DNA of 64,000 nt from Phallusia mammillata (lineage: Eukaryota; Chordata; Ascidiacea; Phlebobranchia; Ascidiidae), in the NCBI GenBank assembly GCA_003260075.1, contig QLIY01000061.1, positions 92,088-156,087 on the forward strand, given 5' to 3'. Both the position numbers and the translations under genes were made by a program. Numbering within the stretch: the stretch's first letter is position 1; each line of letters begins with the position of its first letter. Below, one piece after another: positions 39,101-48,542 of this stretch. Under the pieces are notes generated by a model. The model was not told where the DNA came from, searched no databases, and saw only the letters and a program-made list of their open reading frames with translations.

Positions 39101-42100
39101 TGTGAAATAAAGATTGTTGTATGTTGACGCAGGTCTTCTTTGGAATGAAATCAAGGAGTTGTGGCAGCAGGGACCCCGCGAATACATCTTTAAACTGTGG
39201 AATATTGTCGACTTTTTCATGTTACTTATTCTCATCACGTCGTTTTGCTGTCGGGCTATCGGATACCGCAAGGTACAAAACAGATTTTTTCAAGATTTCA
39301 CCAGATCCGGGGTTGCCATATCCGCGTCAGCAAAATTCCTGACGGTGTTAATAAATACCTTTGGCGACATCAAACTGTTGAACTGATGGACAATGTTTTG
39401 GGGCCATTCGGTTTCGTTCATCGTATTACCTTTCAATTCATGCTGATCAGTCGTTTCGCATTAACGTAGGCAGAATCGTTTATCAGAAACCGGACAGATA
39501 ACAGTTCAATGTAAAATTACAAGTTCTGTAACTACTATACGTTAGGCTACTAGGACGTCGGGTAACTCCAATCTTACCTTTAATTTTCCTCATGTATTTT
39601 TTGAATAACAATTCTCAAAGGTTTGCATGTTGCCTGCATGCCTGCATGCCTGCATGAGTTTTTTCCCACTGAGTAGAACTTTAGGCAGAAGCCAATTTAT
39701 CCTGTCCATATCAGTTGTGGGTTACCCAAACACACACAACCCTGATAAGGTGTGGTGAATACATGATTTAGTACATCCAGCAATCTAAACCGGTATTGAA
39801 TGTCTGTTAACTAAGTTATAACAACATCAATTATAAAAAACTTGCAAGAATTTTTGCATAAGTGTTTGATATTGTAGTTTATTTTAGCAAACAGCTGTCC
39901 GAATTATTTTTGTTCAAAATACATCCAGGCGGCAATCGGGCAATCTTGGTGGTTCGAGAATTTCAAGGACAATGCTACAAGTGTGGAATACGATATGAGA
40001 TCGGGCAATGCCACTTTACATGGAAAGGTCGTTGCCGAAGAAATACCTGCATGGGCCGGATACTATGCATTTACCCGTAAAGGTAATTTCCAGGTGCTAT
40101 TTGTAGAAACACCTAATAGGCACGGTAAATAATTGATGCAGCGGCACAAAGAAGCAAACGATGGTTTGATCACACACGGCCCATTTGGCTATGTTATAAC
40201 TAATGGATATGAATATTACATATTTTTGTTAAAAAAATTGTGCACATGTTCGGCAAAATAAGTAGTCGTTTGACGGCTTTAGGTACTTTTGCATGTAAGA
40301 AATAAGGCCGATTTAGTTGTTTACTGCAATATGTATGCCACAATCTCCAATAGGAATTTATTTCAATTTATAAATGGCCCCCAATTTAAATTTGAATGTC
40401 ACGTCGTTTATTCCTACTATTTCCTTTTGCGTGTATCTTTTCCATGCGTAACATTTCGGCAAGCGATCAATTTTTTCGAATAATAATTAGTTTTGAAGCT
40501 ATTTAAAAACGGTTTTTTTTAAAGTGACCCCCCCTTGGTGGCCGTGACGCAAAGAGGCAGTTTAGGGGTGACAGTTCCAATAAAATGCTTCTGCGTGTGT
40601 GAGTGGGAACTGTAGCACGAAACTAAATGGTGAATTAAACTAGCGGTGTCCAAAAATTTTTAAGCTCATAAATCGACGTAGCAACATTTTATGGTTGGCA
40701 GCACGATTTGCCAGCCAAAACACACACACACAACAAATTTCCAAATTTAATGTGTAAAGATTAAGACGAAACTGACTTAGGTCACAAATAAGCACAAAAC
40801 GAAGTTGATGCACACCAAAATTTTTGGCCCTTAAATTAATGTTAAAAACAACTTTGAATAACTCTCCTACGGATATAAAAAAATGTGGTTTTTACAAATG
40901 TATCGAATGCGGTGAAAACTAAAATGGCAAAAAATAGGGCCTGGATTGTAATCCATGTGGCCCTCGCGTGTCATTCCTAATGTTATCCGGGCCGCTGTGC
41001 GAAAAGTTTGATGACCCTTTGTATATAGTATTCCAAAAAAATAACATGGCTTTGTTATTGCGTGACGTTGGACACCTTATTAGAGCATTTTCTAATACCC
41101 CGAAAAGCTGATGACGATATCGATTGGATTTTCTTTTTATTTCCTGGTGTAGATCGATCCCACTGGCACTCCAGTGATCCTCAGTTGATCGCCGAAGCTC
41201 TTTATTCTTACGGCATGGTTCTCAGCTTTTCGCGTATCTGCTACATACTCGAGGTCAACGAGAAATTCGGCCCACTTCAGATATCCTTGGCCCGGTGAGT
41301 GCTTTTAAGAATCCTCGGGCCGGTTTGCTTGTTTAAAGAGCGATAGGAAACCATCATCAAACCTGGAAGCGGTCACATTAGATGCTTGAAAACCGAATCC
41401 ACTACGTTTTTTGCGTGTGTTTAGTTTTTTGATCTGTTTGTAGAATAGAGCATTTGTACAAGCCTAAAATAAAAGTTAATCACTTTTTAACTATCCCTTG
41501 GCTACCAATATTAACATATGTTAGTTCCTTATTTAAAAACAATTCATAAACGAACATACATAATCAAAGAACATACGTACAGTGATTGACATATAGAAAC
41601 ACATTTCAAGAAAACATCAGGGGAACTTTAGCATCGTGAAACAAAGAGAATTATCGTTAAAGGGTGCTTTATTTTTGTGTACTAAGTTATGTTTATTTTG
41701 TTGATTCCTAATCTTTTAAGGAGGTCGGCGCTTGAAATACCAACTAGTTTGTCTCGTTTACCTGGCAAGCAACAATTTATAATTTATTAAACTGGTTTGA
41801 CTAGCATTCTCACCACTCCTGTACACAGGTGTGGCATTTCAAAACCCTGGCACATTTAGTCCAGTGCTCGTTGGCGTTATGCTATCATTGATTTGCCACC
41901 ATTGAAATCTATAGGCCGCTAAATATAACTATTCTTGTTGCTACTTTGACTTTTGTTGTTAATTAATCGTTTTTAATTTTTTTAGGACGGTAACTGACAT
42001 TATTAAGTGGTGTGGAATCTTTTTCATCATATTCGGTTCTTTCATGTTGGGACTTTTTAACTTGTATTCGAATTACAACGTTCCAGGAGCCAAGACACAC

Positions 42101-45100
42101 AAATCCTTCACCACGTAAGAGTTTCACCATAGGATAAGAAAAACTAAAAGACCTGGTGCAAACGTGCAACTAGAATAAAGTTTGAATATTTTAAAAATAG
42201 TCTTGACGTCCTTTGAATTATGGATTGGAGGTCAAATCGATCATAAAGTAATTAATTGAAGTTAATTAAATGTACTGGTCATTGGTCAACGCGGCTGGCC
42301 AATACAGTGTACGACAAATCTGATACTAATCGATCTTCCCATCAACTTTTGAATAAGCCTGACTGAGTTAGTATGTTATAAAGTCTACTATAGCAGTCTG
42401 AATTTCGAATTTATGGCAACAGAGGATGTTTAGTCTACGTTTCTTTGTTTTTTGTTGAAATGTATCATCTAAACAATTTAACTAATCCAATACATAAAAA
42501 AACGAATACTTACTCTTATGTTTGTGGGCAATTTTGTTTAAGCCGTTTGCCAAGATTTTGAGGTAGATTTGCTAACAGAGGATCTCACAGAACACAAGGT
42601 TTGCTGAATACCGATAGATGGCGTAAAGAGTACAGTTTGTTTAAATTAACAGTCAGGCTGGGATAGGGTTAGGGCCAAATTTAACATAAAGACTTGGGTT
42701 TTTAGCTTGATTTTATTGTCATTATTATTACAAAACCTTCTAAAAGCACTAACTGTTAACATTTTTTTTATTTTTTTTCACGGGGTTCGAACTCAGGACA
42801 CTCCCGGGGACGAATCCCGATCAGGGTTTTTTATGTCTGTATGTGGGTCAGGCGCACCGGACCATTCGGCCAAGTAACATTTTTTTACACAGACTGCACT
42901 TAAAATATTTGAGTGCGGCACCTCCCGGAAATTAGCAAACCTCGTGCTGTGAATTCCTGTGTTAGCAGTTCTGCCAGATTTTCGTTTTTTTCGGACTTCA
43001 AACCCAGGACGCTTCCTCGTACGAATTATGGTCAGGGGTTTTAAGTCTGTATGGGAATCAAACGCTTGAAATCATTTTACCAACCCCAAGTTTTTCTGTC
43101 ACACAGAATCGAGGAGACCTTTATCACGCTTTTCTGGTCAATGTTTGGTTTGGTGGATTACCGGGTGGTGGAAGTTAACTATGACCATGAGTTGACGCGA
43201 ATAGTCGGCTATCAACTTTACGGCGCATACAACATTGTCACTGTGGTTGTGATGTTGAATATGCTGATTGCTATGATCAACAGCTCCTATTCCGAAGTTG
43301 AGGTGAGTTACAATGTATTTTTTTAACAGTGATCTAAATTAATGGTTATCAAACGCATGTGCCTTTGCTTCCGACGGAAGAAAATTTTAACTCCTGGGAT
43401 GACTTACTTTTTTTAACTCCTGGGACAACTTTAAGTTTAATTATTTATTAGTTCAAGACATAACTACCAAACTAAATGCGTTTAAAATACGAATATAGAA
43501 TCCATCGTAATTTGTTTAGTTTCTAGAGCAATCATGCAATGGAAGTATGTTTAAGACTTAAAGAACTTGACTTGAAATGTGTCAGCTGCAGTCAAAAAGC
43601 TAATAAACTCGAATATGACAGAACTCAAATCATAACAGGCAGCAAAACATGCACAATTTCTATTACTACTTCATGCATGCAACACTTTTTTACTGAAAAC
43701 GTCATTATTTAATTTTGGGATGGAAATGACATTGGCTTAAGGATAAACCATAACAAATTAAGTGTCGCATTCTGGATAATTTTAAATTTTAAAAATTTCT
43801 GCACGGTGTTCAAACCCAGGACTCTCCCGGGGACGAATCCCGATCAGGGTTTTATATGTCTGTATATGGGTCAGGCGCGCCGGACCATTCGGCCAAGTTC
43901 CTGCCCCGCAATCTGGATAAGGCAGTGTGTACCTAATTATTTCCGAACTGCGCCCCCTTCCGGTTACATTTTCAATTAAACTCCAGACCCTCCTCATCAC
44001 GTGCGAGGTTTCATGTGAATGTAGCTAAGATTACCGGGTGATTAGCGCGACTGTCTTGTGCTCACACAATCTAATCCTGTCTCGATCACTTGTAATTTTC
44101 ATTGTTCCATCCCTGTGTAATCAGACGGGTTGAGCTATTAAATTGAAGACCCCAACTTCAAAATACAAGAATGAAAATTTGCTCCAACGTGCTTGCAGTA
44201 AAAACTGGCAGCTTATTATGGGCATCACGCATTCAGGCGCTCCATTCGAAGATACTAATGAGAGAAACACAAAACCCCCATCAAAAAATACAATATTTCA
44301 AATACTATTTGTTTTTTTGTTTTTTTTTGCAATCTCCCCACACTTTCTACACGTTTGAAAACACTGGTCTGATATAATTGTTGTCATTTTGAAGGGCGAT
44401 TCAGACGTAGAATGGAAATTTGCTCGAGCTGAACTAATGCTTTCCTACTTCGATCGTGGAAATACTTTACCAGTTCCGTACAACTTGCTGCCAACGCCCA
44501 AGGCCTTTTTAGGTGCCTGCTCTTGTCTATTTGACAGCCTTGGGTATGTATACAACTTTAGTGTTTTCGTTTAAACTCTAATATAGCATTTACTCAGCGT
44601 ATGTCTATCTATGTCATAATTTTGGGACTGACACAAATTTATTTACATTGTGTGTGTGTGACTTTGTGCCAATTGGTAGTGCTTGGTTACGGCACGTGTG
44701 GCTGATGGCAACATGCCTGTGACTGCCCGTGTGTGGCTCACGTTGTGTTTTGCGCCTTACAGTTTTTTGACCTGTTTTTGTGTCGCCAGTCATATCATTT
44801 TGAAAACTGTACTGTGTGGACCTATGCTTTAAAAAAAGAAAATGTTTAATTTAAAACTGACTGACAGCTTCTGGGTATCAGCCGAAAAGCTCAAAAGGTT
44901 ATTTTTCAAATAATCGCGTACAAGACCATATTACGACCGGAACTTTTATCACATACCTTTTAAATTTCAACAAAAATAAAACAATAATCAAGTTTAGTTT
45001 GTTACTTCCTGAATCTGTTGATATCTCCACCATCGATTGTTGCATGACTAAGTTCGGAGACATTGTTTTTTGTACGCACATGTGGGCACATTTGGAAATC

Positions 45101-46938
45101 GCTGTGTCCCATAAGTTTAAGCTGTAGCCATTTACTATTATTTTTCCTTTTTTGTTTGCGTCTTACAATGTTGTTGTTTTTTCAATTCTTTCGCTGCGAA
45201 AGCGCTTGGTGGGTCTTGTGTGGCCAAGCATGCCTAAAGAGTACATGTCGTGTCTGTTAGCCTTGTCTGAAAATGTGTCTATAAGAGTTGGCCGAAAATG
45301 TGCTAAGGGGGGGGGGGTGGTGGGACTTGTGTGGCCAAGCATGCCTAAAGAGTACATGTCGTGTCTGTTGGCCTTGTCTGAAAATGTGTCTATAAGAGTT
45401 GGCCGAAAATGTGCTAAGCATCAAACGTTTTAACTCGTATAATCGTTTTCACAGAAAGTATTCCTTGAAACGTAAGCGTGACATGGAAATGTGTGACCCA
45501 GCATCTCACTCTGGAAACAAACCGATGCTCGATCTCAACCACATCACACACAACAACGTACGCAGCCTTGCGATATTTTCTATATTTATGTACAAGTAGG
45601 CCTATACCATACGTCCACATACCCTTCTTTATGAAAAAGGACTGGTCTTTCTAAGACTATAAAAAGCGCTCAAATGCTGTTGTTGTTGTTTTGCATTTTC
45701 TCCGTAATGTGATTAAAACAGTTAAAATACACTACTAGGCTGAAGAACTTTGTGACAGTGATAATTATTCATTGAAATTAATAGAGTGCTCACGTTACCC
45801 AAAATTGACGATTTTAACTGATTGCGTGAGATAGGTCAAGCAAATGGTAAAACGTAGCTGGTGACAATCTTTAATGACAAGGTGTGCTCTTGTTAAGTGA
45901 TGGTAGGCCCATATTGGCACAAAGGATCTTAAATATAAATCCCATATACTTACAGGACGAATTTACTACGCGGTTCTCGTTCAGGCACAAGCAAAAAGGA
46001 ATAGAAAAACACAAGATGTACGAGGTGCGTTGGGTTGCTTGTTTTTTATGTCGCTATTAAAGGATTTTGTTTGACCGTTGTTTTACTTACAGATTGTGAT
46101 TTGCCGAATTGTTAAACGCTTTGTGCTTCGTGCCCAGGTTGAGAAAAGCAAAAACGCGGAGATTACTGAAGGTTGGTATCATTTGTGTAAATCCACAAGT
46201 ATTTTGGGTAATTTTTGCAACCTTTATAATAATTTCAGACATGTACGTTATTTTGGGGCATGTAAAGACCTAGTATAATGCAACATTTTTCTTAATGCCG
46301 GTAGTTGGCGCAAAAACCTGAATTAATAAATTAGAGGTTAGACAGGGTTACCGGATCAAATTTTCAGTAAGTTTCAGTTTAGGAACTAAGTTTTATAATT
46401 AGTTTTAATGTAGTTTTTGCTACAAAACCTGACTAACCAAATAACCCTACCAAACCGGTAGCATACCCCCAAGGGACAATTTTTAATCTTGTGTGGAGGG
46501 ATTTACTTTAACTTGTACATGTGGTTTGTAAACAGACACTCTGGGAAATTTAGGCTCTGGGAATAAAACCTGTGGAACATATTATACCCAATTTTAAATA
46601 TCTATATTTTTCGCACCTACTGTGTAACGTAGTATTATTAGGGACGAATTAAAAAGTTCTGAATTGTTAAGGGGAGAATTTGTCAAATGAGGCTGGGAAC
46701 CACTGCCTTAAGGGAAACGCTGTAAGAAATAACTGGGTTCACTTCTTGTTTAGCTGAACTGCAAGAGATAAAACACGACATCAGCAGTTTGCGTTACGAG
46801 ATGTTGGGCAGCAGTGTGCGGTATGAGGAGAAAATTGACACCTTGCTGAATCTCCTGCAAGACAAAAAACAATTTCTCGACGTCCTACCTCGAAGGGAAA
46901 TCAAAAGGAGATCTTCGTACGGCGCGAATTGTTCGTAA
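26237..46938 (+). CDS. TRPC3/6/7-type cation channel
   Basis: Twenty exons: 26237-26309, 28710-28927, 32214-32390, 33520-33701, 34293-34455, 35015-35196, 36457-36538, 36707-36871, 38550-38647, 38918-39066, 39133-39272, 39929-40082, 41153-41294, 41986-42114, 43107-43302, 44395-44543, 45455-45557, 45956-46024, 46093-46171, 46754-46938. They total 2835 nt and encode 944 aa in frame. Order: ankyrin repeats (exons 2-4; [25 protein letters not shown]), TRP_2 region (exons 5-7; [15 protein letters not shown]), S1-S6 (exons 8-15), pore LFWSMFGL (~693-700), TRP box EWKFAR (756-761), CIRB-like [11 protein letters not shown] in exon 19 and a C-terminal coiled coil in exon 20. Two NAT sequons lie in exon 12. 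Family role: receptor/phospholipase-C-linked, diacylglycerol-sensitive calcium-permeable plasma-membrane channel. Intron 8 uses a GC donor. Several introns contain G-run duplications, two of which repeat parts of exons 8 and 9. Confidence 0.95.
27087..27151. repeat. 65-base G homopolymer
   Basis: An uninterrupted run of 65 G in TRPC intron 1. The 226 bases that follow it (27152-27377) recur at 28343-28568, where the copy ends directly in another ten-G run. It is either an extreme mononucleotide tract or, more likely, recoded gap sequence. Confidence 0.85.
27539..27557 (+). CDS. Possible alternative first exon of TRPC
   Basis: ATG in an A-rich context (caaaATG) followed by 19 coding bases (MNSNAS plus one base) and a strong donor, c|gtaagt. 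It ends in phase 1, as the 26237 exon does, so it can splice to exon 2 at 28710 without changing frame. It would replace the first 24 residues with 6. No transcript evidence is available. Confidence 0.4.
27998..28174. repeat. Duplicated block joined by a G run
   Basis: 27998-28077 and 28091-28174 are near-identical (~80 bp) and are separated by 13 G at 28078-28090. Three of these can be native, because the second copy itself reads ttaaggg at that point. Confidence 0.75.
28309..28578. repeat. Displaced copy of 27152-27377 between two ten-G runs
   Basis: G runs at 28309-28318 and 28569-28578 enclose a block whose 28343-28568 part matches 27152-27377 with about ten substitutions. The two copies are over 1 kb apart, so this is a dispersed rather than tandem placement. 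Confidence 0.75.
29009..29170 (-). mobile_element. MITE related to the 7739 element
   Basis: In reverse orientation it shares aaattaaagtaaattc, aagtgtctattta and the terminal ggaaccactg with the element at 7739-8002. It lies within the duplicated block 29030-29855. Confidence 0.5.
29030..29864. repeat. Duplicated ~350-bp block with two G runs
   Basis: 29030-29386 (ccttacaagg to accattag) is repeated at 29513-29853. Twelve G at 29500-29511 precede the second copy and eleven G at 29854-29864 end it. The copies differ by substitutions and a ~10-base indel. It lies in TRPC intron 2. Confidence 0.75.
30879..31148. repeat. Duplicated block with G runs at 31011 and 31139
   Basis: 30879-31000 and 31022-31138 are near-identical copies (atagacgtcctaattgctca onward). 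Ten G follow each copy (31011-31020 and 31139-31148). It lies in TRPC intron 2. Confidence 0.75.
31160..31520. repeat. Duplicated block joined by a G run
   Basis: 31160-31329 and 31345-31520 are near-identical, from caagcttcgcggtttacc to gtcatcgag. They are separated by 12 G at 31330-31341, of which two are native to the sequence. It lies in TRPC intron 2. The long open frames across it are by-products. Confidence 0.75.
32798..33140. repeat. Duplicated block joined by ten G
   Basis: 32798-32959 and 32971-33140 share tctgtagtttagattctata and the ending tgataatgc, separated by ten G at 32960-32969. It lies in TRPC intron 3. Confidence 0.7.
33225..33451. repeat. Duplicated block joined by a G run
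   Basis: 33225-33321 and 33333-33451 both run from tagttacgcgccatattaaa to gttgcctgtttc. The second copy has a ~20-base insertion. The run is 11 G at 33322-33332. It lies in TRPC intron 3, shortly before exon 4. Confidence 0.75.
33822..34034. repeat. Duplicated block joined by ten G
   Basis: 33822-33922 and 33933-34034 are near-identical (aatgcataattcaacaattt onward), separated by ten G at 33923-33932. It lies in TRPC intron 4. Confidence 0.75.
35565..35885. mobile_element. hAT MITE, 321 bp, with perfect 8-bp target duplication
   Basis: Ends CAGGGGTGGGCAACCT and AGGTTGCCCACCCCTG are exact inverted repeats. They are flanked by identical ttttaaac (35557-35564 and 35886-35893). Internal gcggccc words are typical of this MITE type. 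A degraded relative lies around 37830-38090. It is in TRPC intron 6. Confidence 0.92.
36857..37906. repeat. Duplicated ~500-bp block including the tail of TRPC exon 8
   Basis: 36857-37341 and 37353-37906 both begin gccccctgtagtaag|gcaagt, which is the end of exon 8 plus its GC donor. Both end at tttacaatgtc. Ten G at 37342-37351 separate them. The second copy has extra inserted bases and many substitutions, as expected for a second haplotype. Confidence 0.78.
38173..38318. mobile_element. Pogo/Tigger-like MITE
   Basis: Inverted ends TAAACCTCGGTTAATCCGG and CCGGACTAACCGAGGTTTA sit at a TA target, as in Tc1/mariner-pogo elements. It is 146 bp with no coding capacity. It lies in TRPC intron 8. 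A fragment of the same type is at 21040-21200. Confidence 0.75.
38353..38584. repeat. Duplicated block including the start of TRPC exon 9
   Basis: 38353-38465 and 38476-38584 are near-identical, separated by ten G at 38466-38475. Both contain the acceptor atttcgcag and the first bases of exon 9. The first copy stops at caaatt and the second continues into the real exon (38550-38647). Confidence 0.8.
39634..39657. repeat. Short tgcatgcc tandem repeat
   Basis: About three copies of an 8-base unit, cctgcatg, in TRPC intron 11. It is a small microsatellite. Confidence 0.6.
42781..42876 (-). mobile_element. tRNA-derived SINE, copy 1
   Basis: Read on minus it begins tggccgaatggtccggtgcg, which resembles a Pol III A box of a class II tRNA. 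It then has a long variable-arm-like stretch and ends with a B-box-like agttcgaaccccg. It is closely related to 43801-43905. A more degraded relative lies at about 42998-43060, just before TRPC exon 15. It is in TRPC intron 14. Confidence 0.6.
43801..43905 (-). mobile_element. tRNA-derived SINE, copy 2
   Basis: On minus: tggccgaatggtccggcgcg (A-box-like), then cctgatcgggattcgtcccc, then gggtttgaacaccg (B-box-like). It differs from copy 1 by scattered substitutions. It lies in TRPC intron 15. It does not fold as a standard tRNA, so I call it SINE rather than tRNA gene. Confidence 0.6.
45207..45418. repeat. Duplicated block joined by a G run
   Basis: 45207-45306 and 45318-45418 are near-identical (cttgtgtggccaagcatgcc to gccgaaaatgtgctaag), separated by 11 G at 45307-45317, one of which is native. 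It is in TRPC intron 16, about 40 bp before exon 17. Confidence 0.78.
46470..46705. mobile_element. Degraded MITE related to the 7739 element
   Basis: It shares gggatttactttaa, cttgtacatg, agacactctggg and the end ctgggaaccactg with 7739-8002. The left terminus is uncertain. It lies in the last TRPC intron. Confidence 0.5.
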
Positions 46939-46986
46939 ACTTTAATTTACCCGATTTGTTGGATATTATTGTATTTTTTTCACGTA

Positions 46987-46992
46987 AATAAA
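46987..46992 (+). terminator. Candidate poly(A) signal of TRPC
   Basis: AATAAA 48 bases after the TAA stop, within T-rich sequence. Confidence 0.65.
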
Positions 46993-48542
46993 ACATTGTT
47001 TCGCCAAAAAAGTACAAGCTAGCCCGCTCTGGTAGGCGTTTTGCCCAGTGGGTGATTGTGAAAGTTGTTAACGTCTTTTGGTATCTAGACTAGATCCAAA
47101 TGAGGTATTTATTCAGCAGTTATTTGGACTTTGGAGAAACTACCAAAAATGTTGCCTTAACTTTTAGAAATTGATAAGATACCGATTTAAACTAAGTTCG
47201 TGTGGTTTACAGTATAATGTGCCATCAATCGCTAATTTCAGCAGTTTGAAATATTTCTTTTCGTCCGCTAAGTAGCGCTAGTGCACAACAAATAAGCTAA
47301 CTGACTGGCGACTGCTCAGCTGTGCAGCAGCCACGGCGGTGAGTCAAGCACATCAAACAAATTCACTTTGCGACAAGCAGCGCGTCTGTGCGACTTCCTC
47401 ATTCCCATGCGGCTTTGCTTTAGCCTTGTGAGTTTCAGCGGCACTTGACCGCAAAATTATTATGATTTTGCGCAAATCTAGCAAACTGGAACGTTTGCTT
47501 GGTTTCTAACAACAGAGTAAAGAAAAACTAACTTTACAATAATTCCGCTACTGCAAAACAAATACGTATTTTTTTACTTTTCTAAAGTGCTGCAATAAAT
47601 AAAATGTATTAGTGGCATTTTTCAGACAAGACAACTAATGCAAATGAATAATAAATAGTCCATGAATGACGTTGTCAACATATGTGATTTCTATATTTTT
47701 AAGGTATTTGTCCCCAGTATTTATCCTAAAGAACAAAACTTTCCGTCACAAAAACAAAAATAAATTGAAACAAATGCGTTTTTTTTAATAAATTAATATT
47801 TCTACACGTGTTGAAATCACAATTTTGTAAAAATAAATTACCTTTTCTTCAATTTTAATGAGCAAATATGGTTGCAGACTGTAGTTTATTTGTGCATTTT
47901 TTTTATTTCGTTGCACATGCGGGTATTACCCTATTCCGCCAGATAAAACGTCAATTTACCTTTCTTCGGGTCTTAGTATTGCGGATGTCGGGGTGTGGTA
48001 AAGAACTTGAAAAGGGGGCCTGTTACACTTCTGCCTCTACTTTTTCTTTCACACCGTATCTTTCCTTGACATTTGTCACACGGATCGACCAAACCGACCC
48101 CGTCAAATACGATGTGTAAAAAAATTGTCAAATAACGTTTGGTATCATAATAGCTGAGCTAAGTAAATTTGCAGGTCTTAAACCAGCTGATTTGGAAATC
48201 ATTTGTCAAATACAATAAGTTTTTCTGTTTGTACTTGTTTGAAATATGCCTTTGAGTTCTATGTAGGCACTAAATTTAAATTAAAAAAAAATAGGCAGAG
48301 CATTAGGAAGATTTTTAGGGAAAACAATTTTTTGTATCACATGTTTAGAGTGTACAGCTGCACTATATCAACGCCCGATTAAATAGATAACTATCTGTTT
48401 ACAAAATATGTATAAAATGTCATATTTCTAAAATTGTTAGTAAGGTTTGTTTACATTTGACAGCCAATTAATGCTTTTTTGGCCATTTTAGCTGTCATAT
48501 ACATGTGGACTAATGAAGTAGACTCGTGTTGTTGTATTTATC
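46993..48542. other. Intergenic DNA between TRPC and INTS12
   Basis: About 1.5 kb, increasingly AT-rich toward INTS12. No coding exon or repeat is recognised. It must include the INTS12 promoter. Confidence 0.5.

Noticed and set aside
22564-45317. G runs as G-quadruplexes or hypermutable tracts
   Set aside because: Constant ten-base length, duplicated flanks and the identical pattern at N positions fit gap filler better than a structural element.
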